Shown here one piece after another: positions 1-6,900 of a stretch of 7,101 bases of DNA (position 1 is its first letter; every line of letters starts with the position of its first letter). This DNA comes from Desulfobacteraceae bacterium (GTDB taxonomy: Bacteria; Desulfobacterota; Desulfobacteria; Desulfobacterales; Desulfosalsimonadaceae): positions 1 through 7,101 of the forward strand of contig PUOB01000185.1 in NCBI GenBank assembly GCA_003551985.1, read 5' to 3'. The notes below the pieces were generated by a model. The model was not told where the DNA came from. It worked only from the letters and a program-made list of their open reading frames with translations, and did no database searches. Made by a program: the position numbers and the translations under genes.

Positions 1-6
1 CTTTGG

Positions 7-130
7 GACGGCAAAGTAAAAAGTTCAAGATCAAGGCGCGCGAAATCCCGAAGAATGCAGCGTACATATAGTACGTGAAATTCTGAGGGATGAAGCGCAA
101 CGCAGATATTGGACTTTTTACTTTGCCGTC
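7..130. repeat. 124-bp imperfect palindromic repeat next to the sdhC stop
   Basis: Bases 7-24 (GACGGCAAAGTAAAAAGT) are the exact reverse complement of 113-130, giving 18-bp perfect terminal arms. Further shorter pairings continue inward: TCCC 46-49 with GGGA 87-90, GAAT 53-56 with ATTC 80-83, and CGTAC 61-65 with GTACG 71-75 around a five-base loop ATATA. The whole element can therefore fold as one long interrupted hairpin. It begins four bases beyond the sdhC stop codon. It carries no credible gene. The layout resembles the dispersed non-coding palindromes (MITE-like or REP-like) common in Desulfobacterota genomes. It could also shape the 3' end of the operon transcript, but no run of T that would mark a classic intrinsic terminator follows the stem. 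Confidence 0.8.
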
Positions 131-134
131 AACG

Positions 135-776
135 TTACGCAATAAACCCGATAAAAAGGGGAATCAAACCAAACCCGACGCCCACGACCACTGCCAGGGC
201 AACGCTGATCCTGCGGAGCGCCGGCATGTATTTCTCATGGTTGAGCCCCAGCGACTGAAAGAGACTCCAGAAACCGTGGCGGATATGGACGGCCACGACC
301 ACCATGACGGCGACATATACAATCACGTAAACCCACGAGGAAAATGTGGCATAGACAACGTCATACATGGTCCGGTCCGTGACATCGGCAAAACTGAAAT
401 TGCTTAAATGAAGAATCACAAACAAAAGGATCACGAACCCGGTGTACGGCATTGTTGCGGATCCGACATTGCGGCCGCCGCCGCTTTTCTGGACGGCATA
501 GCGCACATTTCGGGCCCTTCGGTTAGCCAGAAAAAGAAGAAGGCCCGTTATGACGTGAATGACGGCAAACGTGAACAACCCGATTTCGGCAGCCACAATA
601 AGCAGTTCGTATTCATGGAGCTTGTCAACATACGCGGTAAACACGTCGCGCCCGGCAAAAAGGGTAAGGTTGCCCAACAGGTGCACAATAATAAAACCGA
701 TAAAACCCAATCCGGTAACCGCCATCAACAGCTTCTTTCCGACGGATGTCCGGAAGGTTTCAACAAACCAGTTCAT
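135..776 (-). CDS. sdhC: Succinate dehydrogenase / fumarate reductase cytochrome b subunit (five-helix, b558 type)
   Basis: This 213-residue membrane protein anchors the succinate dehydrogenase complex and carries electrons between the soluble flavoprotein/iron-sulfur subunits and the quinone pool. Five hydrophobic segments are visible at about residues 14-34, 60-82, 110-128, 145-168 and 188-211, the topology of the single-anchor, di-haem b558 family (as in Bacillus and Wolinella). Histidines placed in helices as likely haem ligands are H32 (VHLLGN), H74 (VIHVITG), H123 (LHLSNF) and H164, followed by the family-typical HIRHGFW and SLGLNH segment at 164-180. The length is normal and the gene looks intact. 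The ATG is preceded by GGAGA with a 7-nt spacer. It starts 25 bp after sucD. The expected sdhA and sdhB partners are not in the window; a palindromic repeat follows directly. Direction of use (succinate oxidation or fumarate reduction) cannot be told from the sequence. Confidence 0.93.
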   Translation of the reverse strand: MNWFVETFRTSVGKKLLMAVTGLGFIGFIIVHLLGNLTLFAGRDVFTAYVDKLHEYELLIVAAEIGLFTFAVIHVITGLLLFLANRRARNVRYAVQKSGGGRNVGSATMPYTGFVILLFVILHLSNFSFADVTDRTMYDVVYATFSSWVYVIVYVAVMVVVAVHIRHGFWSLFQSLGLNHEKYMPALRRISVALAVVVGVGFGLIPLFIGFIA

Positions 777-801
777 GGCCGTATCTCCGGGAATAAAAAT
801 T

Positions 802-1671
802 TTAAAACACGTTGGCGCAAAATTCGCCTATGATGCCGAGCTCCTTGCACACGTGGACGCCGCTTTCCTCCAGCGCTTTGACCTTTCCCTGCGCGGTCCC
901 TTTATTGCCGCTGATAATGGCGCCCGCATGTCCCATCGTGCGGCCCGGCGGGGCGGTCATGCCGGCGATGAAGCCGACTACCGGCTTGGTCACCGTCTCT
1001 TTGATAAATCGGGCGGCATCCTCTTCGGCGGTCCCCCCGATTTCTCCCACCATAACGATTCCTTTTGTCTCATCGTCCGCCTGGAAGGCCGCCAGGCAGT
1101 CGATGAAATCCGTGCCGTTTACCGGATCCCCGCCGATGCCGATGCATGTGGTCTGGCCGATGCCTTGCCGCGTCAACTGGTAGACCACTTCGTAGGTAAG
1201 CGTGCCGGAACGCGAGACAACCCCGACCGGCCCCCCGGACTTGTGGATGACGCCGGGCATGATGCCGACCTTGGATTCGCCCGGCGTAATGATGCCGGGG
1301 CAGTTGGGGCCGATAAGCCGGGCATTTTTCCCCTTGAGGTAGTGCTTCACCTTCATCATGTCAATTACGGGTATTCCCTCGGTAATCGCAACAATCAAGG
1401 GAATTTCCGCATCGACCGCCTCCATTATTGCATCCGCCGCAAACGCGGGCGGCACGAATATGAGGCTGCAATTGGCGCCGGTTTGAGCCGCCGCCGCACC
1501 CACCGTATTGAAAACAGGGACGCCGTCCATTTCCTGCCCCCCTTTTCCGGGCGTAACCCCGGCCACCACGGCGGTTCCGTATTCAATGCACTGGCGGGCG
1601 TGAAACTGCCCTTCCCTGCCGGTAATCCCCTGCACAACAACACGGGTATCCGAGTTTACAAATATGCTCAT
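802..1671 (-). CDS. sucD: Succinyl-CoA synthetase (succinate-CoA ligase) alpha subunit
   Basis: This 289-residue subunit binds CoA and carries the phosphohistidine of the cytoplasmic enzyme that interconverts succinyl-CoA plus NDP and phosphate with succinate, CoA and NTP. Visible marks are the N-terminal CoA-binding Rossmann motif GITGREG (15-21), GPNCPGII (121-128), [11 protein letters not shown] (151-161), the catalytic glutamate E210 in VGEIGG, and the active-site histidine H248 in [10 protein letters not shown]. The length matches the family. The ATG (1669-1671) has a strong GAGGAG box with a 5-nt spacer. It lies 24 bp after the sucC stop, so both subunits should be made from one message. 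In this operon it would convert succinyl-CoA made from or going to methylmalonyl-CoA, with substrate-level phosphorylation. Identification is secure; ATP or GTP preference is not readable here. Confidence 0.97.
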   Translation of the reverse strand: MSIFVNSDTRVVVQGITGREGQFHARQCIEYGTAVVAGVTPGKGGQEMDGVPVFNTVGAAAAQTGANCSLIFVPPAFAADAIMEAVDAEIPLIVAITEGIPVIDMMKVKHYLKGKNARLIGPNCPGIITPGESKVGIMPGVIHKSGGPVGVVSRSGTLTYEVVYQLTRQGIGQTTCIGIGGDPVNGTDFIDCLAAFQADDETKGIVMVGEIGGTAEEDAARFIKETVTKPVVGFIAGMTAPPGRTMGHAGAIISGNKGTAQGKVKALEESGVHVCKELGIIGEFCANVF

Positions 1672-1695
1672 CGAAGCTCCTCTTTATTCCTTTTT

Positions 1696-2856
1696 TCAGG
1701 CAACCCGCTTCGCCACCTGTTCACCGGCGTCCTTCAGGTCCACCGCCGTAAACAGGTTCAAACCGGAATCCGCCAGAATCTGCCGCCCCTCTTCAACGTT
1801 GGTGCCTTCCATCCGCACCACGACCGGCACGTTGATCTGCGTGTTTTTGGCCGCCGCAACGACACCCTGGGCCAATACGTCGCAGCGGAGAATACCGCCG
1901 AAGATATTGATCAGCAGGGCCTTTACTTTTGTATCGGACAGTATGATGCGAAATCCGTTTTCAATCATTTCCGCCGTTGCACCGCCGCCGACATCAAGGA
2001 AATTGGCCGGTTCCGCCCCGGCGATCTTGATCGTGTCCATTACCGCCATTGCCAGACCGGCGCCGTTTACCATGTTGCCAACTGTGCCGTCCATGTTGAT
2101 GTAGTTGAGGTTGTACCGGGACGCCTCCACATCAAGGGGATCTTCCTCGTCGAAATCCCGGTAGTGAATAATGTCCTTATGCCGGAAAAGGGCGTTGCCG
2201 TCGAACGTCAGCTTGGCGTCCAGCGCGAAAAGCCGGTCGTCCTCGGTGACGACCAGCGGGTTTATTTCAACCATGGCGCAGTCGTAATCGACGAACAGGT
2301 TGTAGAGGGAGGTGAGCAGCTTCAGAAAAGGCTTTACGGCGTCTGCCGGAAGCCCAAGGCCGTATGCGACCGCCCGGCAATGGTACCCGGATATGCCGGC
2401 AAGGGGGTTGACAAGCACCTTGATTATTTTTTCAGGCGTTTTTTCGGCCACTTCCTCGATGTCCATGCCGCCGGCGGCACTTGCCATGATCAGGACGCAG
2501 GCGTTTTCGCGGTCGACGGTGAGGCTCAAGTACAACTCGGATGCAATGGCCAGACCGGCTTCGATCAGAACACGCTTGACACGACGCCCTTCCGGGCCGG
2601 TTTGCGGCGTGACAAGGGTCATCCCCAGGATGTCCGTCGCATGCGAAACCGCTTCATCGACGGATTGCGCAAACTTTACGCCGCCGCCCTTACCGCGGCC
2701 GCCAGCATGGATCTGCGCCTTGACGGCCATGGGAAACGTCCCGATTTTTTCCGCCGCACCGCGTGCCTCTTCCGGTGTTTCGGCTACCGCCCCCGGGGGA
2801 ACGGGGATGCCATAGGCGGCAAACAACTCCTTGGACTGATATTCATGTATCTTCAT
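1696..2856 (-). CDS. sucC: Succinyl-CoA synthetase (ADP/GDP-forming) beta subunit
   Basis: This 386-residue subunit supplies the ATP-grasp nucleotide site and the succinate site of succinyl-CoA synthetase. It opens with MKIHEYQSKELFAAYGIPVP, the hallmark start of the family. The ATP-grasp core shows VKAQIHAGGRGKGGGVK (45-61), MVEINPL (195-201) and ALDAKLTFD (211-219). The C-terminal ligase domain shows NGAGLAMAVMD (264-274), FLDVGGGA (286-293) and INIFGGILRCD (316-326). The length equals the bacterial norm and no key segment is missing. The ATG at 2854-2856 has AAGGA with a 9-nt spacer. It starts 26 bp after pycB and is followed by sucD after 24 bp. The coupling of sucCD to a methylmalonyl-CoA carboxyltransferase rather than to 2-oxoglutarate dehydrogenase genes suggests a role in the propionate/succinate pathway; that is inference from gene order. 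Confidence 0.97.
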   Translation of the reverse strand: MKIHEYQSKELFAAYGIPVPPGAVAETPEEARGAAEKIGTFPMAVKAQIHAGGRGKGGGVKFAQSVDEAVSHATDILGMTLVTPQTGPEGRRVKRVLIEAGLAIASELYLSLTVDRENACVLIMASAAGGMDIEEVAEKTPEKIIKVLVNPLAGISGYHCRAVAYGLGLPADAVKPFLKLLTSLYNLFVDYDCAMVEINPLVVTEDDRLFALDAKLTFDGNALFRHKDIIHYRDFDEEDPLDVEASRYNLNYINMDGTVGNMVNGAGLAMAVMDTIKIAGAEPANFLDVGGGATAEMIENGFRIILSDTKVKALLINIFGGILRCDVLAQGVVAAAKNTQINVPVVVRMEGTNVEEGRQILADSGLNLFTAVDLKDAGEQVAKRVA

Positions 2857-2882
2857 GGGAAACCATCCTTTTCAAGGCGTCT

Positions 2883-4925
2883 TCAACCGACAACGCAGAT
2901 CACGTCGTTTTTGGCGACGGCATCACCTTCTTTGAAATTCATGCTCTTAAGTGTTCCGGAGGTAGTGGCCGTCAGGGAATTCTCCATTTTCATGGCCTCC
3001 AGAATCACCACTGTATCCCCTTCGTTGACCGTATCACCCACCTTCTTCTCAAACCGGATGACCGTGCCCGGCATGGGCGCCTTGATGGGCGTCCCGTCCG
3101 CAGGTGCCGCAGCCGGTGCAGCTGGCTTTTCAGCGGGCTTTTCCCCGGCTGGAGCAGCCTTGGGGGACGGCTGAGGAGCGGATTGCGAGGCGGCGTGCGC
3201 CGGCTGCCTTGCGGGCGCCTGGGGCTGCTGCGGCGCAGTCTGCTGCGGCGCTTGCGCCGGCGCCGGCTGCGAAGCCGCCTGAACGATAACCGGCGGGTTC
3301 TTGTCCTCCACGGCCACCTCAAACGGCTCATCGTCAACCATAACCGTAAACTTTCTCAACCCCTCCTCGTCTTCCGGTTTTTTCTTGGCCACGACCTGTC
3401 CGGCCCGGGCCTTGCGAACCAGATCCTCCTCCTGCTTTGCCTGCGCCAGTGTCTTTGGTTGGACCGATTCGGGCGGCTCTTCAATGCCGTACTTGTATTG
3501 CAGAAATTTTTTCCCGGTAACGGGATACAGTGCGTAGATCAGCACGTCGTCGAGGTCCGCCGCCAGATCCTTGACGTCCTCTTTGGCCTTGTCGAGCTCC
3601 GGCTCAAGGATCTCGGCCGGGCGGACGGTAATGGGCTCTTCACCACGCGGATACCCTTTGAGGATCTTTTTCTGCACTTCCGGGTTGATCGGCGCCGGGG
3701 TCTTCCCGTAAAGGCCGTAGCAGATATCCTTGACCTGCTGGGTGGTCATTTTGTAGGTGTCGTTTTCATCGTCAAAGAGCACATTGTTTACCGTCTGGAT
3801 GCCCACGATCTGGCTCGTCGGCGTCACCAGGGGAACCTGGCCCAGGTCTTTCCGGACCTTGGGCAGCAGCTCATATACCTCGTTTATCCGGTCGAGGGCA
3901 TCCATTTCCCGCAGCTGGTTCACCAGGTTGGAGAGCATGCCGCCCGGGGTCTGGTGCAAAAGGACGTTGGTGTCGATAATGGACACCTTTGAATCGTCTA
4001 ACAGGTGTTTGTATTTTGGCAGGATATCCTTTTCCAGCTTCAGGTTGATTTCATCGAGGGCCTTGACGGAAAAGCCGGTATCCCGGTTCGTACCGTAAAG
4101 GGTGACGACCAGCGGCTCGATGGCGGCATGGGAGGTCCGGTAGGCGTAAGGCGACATGCAGGTGTCGACGATGTCCACGCCCGCCTCAATGGCCTTGAGG
4201 TGGCTCATGGGGGACATGCCGGAGGTGAAATGGCTGTGCAGGTGTATGGGCGGCTTGACGGTTTCCTTGAGCCCCTTTATCAGTTCGAAGGCGTCATAAG
4301 GCGATATAAGCCCGGCCATGTCCTTGATGCAAATGGTATCCGCACCCATCTCCTCGAGTTCTTTCGCCTTGTTGAGGTAATAGTCGAGGTTGTAGATTTC
4401 CCCGCCAATGCGCGGCTCGGTAAGGGTGTAGCAGACGCATCCCTGAAAGTGCTTGCCGGCCGCCTTGATTTCATTGACCACGGTTTCGAAATTTCGGAAG
4501 TCGTTAAGGGCATCAAAGGTGCGGAAAATGTCCATGCCGTTTTCCGCCGCCCTTTGAACGAAGGCTTTGGCCACATCGTCCGGGTAGTTCCGGTAGCCGA
4601 CGAGGTTCTGGGCGCGGAGCAGCATGGAAAGCGGCGTATTCTTGAAATACCGCTTCATGGTTCTGAGGCGCTCCCATGGATCCTCGTTCAGGAAACGATG
4701 CATGGTGTCAAAGGTTGCGCCGCCCCAGACTTCAACGGCCCAGAACCCGATGTTGTCCATCATTTCCGCCACGGGGATCATGTCCTCGGTCCTGCCCCGC
4801 GTCGCAAACAGCGACTGGTGGCCGTCCCTCAGGGTCAAATCCATTACTTTAACCGGATTTTCAGCCTTCGGGCGATCAATTTCATAATTTTTTTCCGTCA
4901 TCTTAACTTCAAAATGGTCCGTCAT
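2883..4925 (-). CDS. pycB: Pyruvate/oxaloacetate carboxyltransferase with C-terminal biotin carrier domain (PycB/OadA type, 5S+1.3S fusion)
   Basis: The 680-residue protein joins a carboxyltransferase that works on pyruvate/oxaloacetate to its own biotin carrier. The TIM-barrel domain (about 25-290) shows LRDGHQS with metal-ligand D34, FRTFDALND (134-142), the probably carbamylated lysine K201 in CIKDMAG, and metal histidines H230 and H232 in HLHSHFTSG. The PYC/OADA conserved region follows (HQTPGGM 324-330, VTPTSQIVG 367-375). An Ala/Pro/Gln-rich flexible linker (about 550-610) leads to a biotinyl domain (about 612-680) with EAMKM, biotinylated lysine K646. The start chosen is the ATG at 4923-4925, preceded by AGGGGAG and an 8-nt spacer; an upstream in-frame GTG at 4941-4943 overlaps that ribosome site and an in-frame ATG at 4899-4901 is also possible. 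Without a visible biotin carboxylase or OadB, it may act as the 5S+1.3S part of a methylmalonyl-CoA:pyruvate transcarboxylase, or as pyruvate carboxylase subunit B or an oxaloacetate decarboxylase alpha subunit. Confidence 0.92.
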   Translation of the reverse strand: MTDHFEVKMTEKNYEIDRPKAENPVKVMDLTLRDGHQSLFATRGRTEDMIPVAEMMDNIGFWAVEVWGGATFDTMHRFLNEDPWERLRTMKRYFKNTPLSMLLRAQNLVGYRNYPDDVAKAFVQRAAENGMDIFRTFDALNDFRNFETVVNEIKAAGKHFQGCVCYTLTEPRIGGEIYNLDYYLNKAKELEEMGADTICIKDMAGLISPYDAFELIKGLKETVKPPIHLHSHFTSGMSPMSHLKAIEAGVDIVDTCMSPYAYRTSHAAIEPLVVTLYGTNRDTGFSVKALDEINLKLEKDILPKYKHLLDDSKVSIIDTNVLLHQTPGGMLSNLVNQLREMDALDRINEVYELLPKVRKDLGQVPLVTPTSQIVGIQTVNNVLFDDENDTYKMTTQQVKDICYGLYGKTPAPINPEVQKKILKGYPRGEEPITVRPAEILEPELDKAKEDVKDLAADLDDVLIYALYPVTGKKFLQYKYGIEEPPESVQPKTLAQAKQEEDLVRKARAGQVVAKKKPEDEEGLRKFTVMVDDEPFEVAVEDKNPPVIVQAASQPAPAQAPQQTAPQQPQAPARQPAHAASQSAPQPSPKAAPAGEKPAEKPAAPAAAPADGTPIKAPMPGTVIRFEKKVGDTVNEGDTVVILEAMKMENSLTATTSGTLKSMNFKEGDAVAKNDVICVVG

Positions 4926-4933
4926 CTTTTGAA

Positions 4934-4940
4934 CTCCCCT
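4934..4940 (-). promoter_or_regulatory. Ribosome binding site that decides the pycB start
   Basis: On the minus strand AGGGGAG is followed by eight bases (TTCAAAAG) and then ATG at 4923-4925. This spacing is near ideal. It argues against the in-frame GTG at 4941-4943, which lies upstream of the site and has no comparable sequence ahead of it, and against the later ATG at 4899-4901, which has only a weak GAAG ahead. Confidence 0.7.
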
Positions 4941-4973
4941 CACACAGGTAAACGTGATTGTATATGTCCGGTT

Positions 4974-5002
4974 ATTATAAGGATTTCATTCTCCCGGGTC
5001 GG
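4974..5002 (-). promoter_or_regulatory. Possible internal promoter ahead of pycB-sucC-sucD-sdhC
   Basis: The 123-bp gap between the small gene and pycB is the only long gap in the operon. On the minus strand it holds a perfect TATAAT (4974-4979). With a 17-bp spacer the -35 position (4997-5002) reads CCGACC, sharing only the central GAC with TTGACA. Transcription would begin near 4967, leaving a leader of about 42 bases with the pycB ribosome site. The -35 is weak, so this is a tentative call. Confidence 0.35.
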
Positions 5003-5048
5003 ACGGCATTGCCGCCCCGCCCGCTGACGCAGGTCCATAAACCGGGAA

Positions 5049-5264
5049 CTACCCCCGAAACGCCCTGTATTGCATCATGGTCCGTATCTGTATCTGGGCG
5101 TTCCTGCCTGAAAGACCGTAAGGTTTCGCCCCATATAATCCAGGATGGTCCGGAATAGCCACAATCCGCGGCGGAACGCCTGCTGCCGCAATCTGCTGCC
5201 GCTCGGTTTCAAGGTACTGCACAACGGCTGCCAGCGCCGCTTTTTTCTTTTTATCAATGCTCAT
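5049..5264 (-). CDS. Small soluble protein, possible OadG/MmdD-like carboxyltransferase accessory subunit
   Basis: This 71-residue basic protein sits between the two carboxyltransferase genes, 29 bp after mmdA and 123 bp before pycB. I do not recognise it with certainty. It begins with a lysine cluster and a predicted amphipathic helix (KKKKAALAAVVQYLETERQQ, about 5-24), then a short IVAIPDH stretch, and ends with PYGLSGRNAQ and MMQYRAFRG. The pattern helix, short strand, aromatic-x-x-S/A-G-R, then M-x-x-R resembles the C-terminal part of the gamma/delta subunits (OadG, MmdD) of decarboxylase pumps, but there is no N-terminal membrane helix. In those enzymes that region binds the carboxyltransferase and helps assembly, so a linking role is a reasonable inference. 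The ATG has GGGGAG ahead with a rather long 11-nt spacer, and the stop is TAG. A conserved operon place and a proper ribosome site support a real gene. Confidence 0.7.
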   Translation of the reverse strand: MSIDKKKKAALAAVVQYLETERQQIAAAGVPPRIVAIPDHPGLYGAKPYGLSGRNAQIQIRTMMQYRAFRG

Positions 5265-5293
5265 GATCCAATAAACTCCCCGGGTGCTGCGGT

Positions 5294-6847
5294 TTATGCC
5301 GGTATATTGCCATGCTTCTTGGGCGGCAGGGCCTGGCGCTTGCCCGCCAGGACTTCAAGGGCTTCAATCAGCCGGGGCCGGGTTTCGCCGGGGACGATGA
5401 TGTCGTCGATATACCCCCTGTTTGCAGCCACATACGGATTGGAAAAAATCTCCTTGTATTCATCGATTTTTTCCTTTCGTTTCGCCGCCGGGTCTTCCGC
5501 GTCCTGGATCTCCCGGCGATGGATGATGTTGGCGGCCCCTTCCGCACCCATGACCGCGATTTCGGCGGTCGGCCAGGCAAATGCCATGTCCGCGCCCAGG
5601 TGTTTCGATGACATGGCGATATATGCCCCGCCGTAATCCTTCCGTACAATCACGAGCAGCTTGGGCACGGTGGCTTCCGAATAGCACCAGAGCAGTTTTG
5701 CGCCGTGCCGGATGATCCCCCCCCACTCCTGGTCGCTCCCGGGGAGGTAGCCCGGAACATCGGCAAAGGTGAGGATAGGGACGTTGAAGGCGTCACAGAA
5801 CCGTATAAAGCGCGTGGCTTTATCGGAGGCGTCAATGTCAAGGCATCCGGCCAAAAATTTGGGCTGATTGGCGATAATGCCGATGCTCCTGCCGTTTAAC
5901 CGGCCAAACCCCACGATGATGTTTTTGGCATAATGCTCGTGGGGTTCAAAAAAATCGCCGTTGTCGACAATGGCGTGTATGATGTCCTTCATGTCGTAGG
6001 ACTGGTTGACGTCAACGGGAACCAGGGTGTCCAGTGCCGGCTCCACGCGGCCGGGATCGTCCCCGGTTTCGACAATCGGCGGGTCTTCGATGTTGTTGGG
6101 CGGGAGAAAGGAAAGCAGCTTGCGGATCCGCTCGATGGCATGGGAATCGGATTCGCATGCAAAATGCGCCACCCCGCTTTTTTCGTTATGGGTCATGGCG
6201 CCGCCCAGGTCTTCGAAAGTAATGTCCTCACCGGTGACCGACTTGATCACCTGGGGGCCGGTGATGAACATGTGGCTGGTCTTTTTGACCATGAAGACCC
6301 AGTCGGTCATCGCCGGTGAATAGACGGCGCCCCCGGCGGTCGGCCCCATGATGGCGGATATCTGCGGTATAACCCCGGAGGATACGGAGTTGCGGTAAAA
6401 AATCTCGCCGTATCCGAAAAGGGCGTCCACCCCCTCCTGTATCCGTGCACCGCCGGAATCGTTGAATCCGACAACCGGCGTCCCCGCCTTTAAGGCCAGG
6501 TCCATGACCTTGCATATCTTTTTGGCGTGCATCTCGCCGAGGCTGCCCGCCCGTGCCGTAAAATCCTGGGCAAATGCAAAAACCGGCCGCCCTTCGACCA
6601 GTCCGTGCCCGGTGATGACCCCGTCGGAGGGTATGTCGACCTTGTCCATCCCGAAATTGACACACCGGTGCTTGACAAAAACATCGAGTTCGCGAAACGT
6701 GCCGGTGTCGAAAAACTGGTCCAGGCGTTCCCTGGCGGTCAGCTTGCCGTCCTTCTTCTGCTTGGCAATCGCTTTTTCACCGCCCATTTTTTCAATCTTT
6801 GCCCTTAAGGCTTTCATTTCCTTGATTTTATCCGAAGCCTCGCCCAT
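5294..6847 (-). CDS. mmdA: Acyl-CoA carboxyltransferase (methylmalonyl-CoA carboxyltransferase 12S / MmdA / PccB family)
   Basis: The 517-residue cytoplasmic enzyme belongs to the biotin-dependent carboxyltransferases that move CO2 between biotin and propionyl-CoA/methylmalonyl-CoA. It has two crotonase-like halves. The N-terminal half shows KLTARERLDQFFD (35-47), the oxyanion loop DSGGARIQEGVD (130-141) and IMGPTAGGAVYSPA (167-179). The C-terminal half shows DVPGYLPGSDQEWGGIIRHG (363-382), YGGAYIAMSSKHLGAD (405-420) and AWPTAEIAVMGAEGAAN (424-440). Length and motifs fit the 12S/MmdA/PccB subfamily and no residue looks missing. The ATG has AAGGA with a 10-nt spacer. As first gene of the operon, next to a biotin-bearing PycB and without a biotin carboxylase, it most likely forms a methylmalonyl-CoA:pyruvate transcarboxylase. 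A methylmalonyl-CoA decarboxylase or propionyl-CoA carboxylase beta subunit using partners encoded elsewhere remains possible. Confidence 0.93.
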   Translation of the reverse strand: MGEASDKIKEMKALRAKIEKMGGEKAIAKQKKDGKLTARERLDQFFDTGTFRELDVFVKHRCVNFGMDKVDIPSDGVITGHGLVEGRPVFAFAQDFTARAGSLGEMHAKKICKVMDLALKAGTPVVGFNDSGGARIQEGVDALFGYGEIFYRNSVSSGVIPQISAIMGPTAGGAVYSPAMTDWVFMVKKTSHMFITGPQVIKSVTGEDITFEDLGGAMTHNEKSGVAHFACESDSHAIERIRKLLSFLPPNNIEDPPIVETGDDPGRVEPALDTLVPVDVNQSYDMKDIIHAIVDNGDFFEPHEHYAKNIIVGFGRLNGRSIGIIANQPKFLAGCLDIDASDKATRFIRFCDAFNVPILTFADVPGYLPGSDQEWGGIIRHGAKLLWCYSEATVPKLLVIVRKDYGGAYIAMSSKHLGADMAFAWPTAEIAVMGAEGAANIIHRREIQDAEDPAAKRKEKIDEYKEIFSNPYVAANRGYIDDIIVPGETRPRLIEALEVLAGKRQALPPKKHGNIPA

Positions 6848-6883
6848 AGCTATCGTTTCCTTTCCCTACTTCGGTTTACATAT

Positions 6884-6889
6884 ATTATA
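6884..6889 (-). promoter_or_regulatory. -10 box of the operon promoter
   Basis: The minus strand reads TTTGTATAATATATG here, a perfect TATAAT in an AT-rich patch within otherwise GC-rich flanks. Transcription would start near 6877, about 30 bases before the mmdA ATG and just ahead of its ribosome site. At a 17-bp spacer the -35 position (6907-6912) reads GGGAAA, unlike TTGACA, and lies inside the first copy of the palindromic repeat. The promoter may therefore depend on an activator or use a weak -35. Confidence 0.5.
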
Positions 6890-6900
6890 CAAACAATGTG

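Noticed and set aside
90..407. Plus-strand 105-codon open frame beginning inside the palindrome
   Set aside because: It lies opposite the 3' part of sdhC and within a non-coding repeat; composition is a reverse-strand shadow.
559..3174. Plus-strand open frame of 871 codons across sdhC, sucD, sucC and the end of pycB
   Set aside because: It runs antisense to four clearly recognisable genes, has no family motif and shows biased, arginine/histidine-rich composition typical of the reverse strand of GC-rich genes.
2763..3992. Plus-strand open frame of 409 codons opposite pycB
   Set aside because: Its arginine/leucine-rich low-complexity stretches are the mirror of the Ala/Pro linker of PycB; no motif or ribosome site supports it.
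4941..4943. GTG start giving a 686-residue PycB
   Set aside because: The GTG lies upstream of the AGGGGAG ribosome site; the ATG at 4923-4925 is properly spaced from it.
4990..5030. Intrinsic terminator in the gap before pycB
   Set aside because: A weak GGCGGCA/TGCCGTC stem exists on the minus strand but has a mismatch and no following T run.
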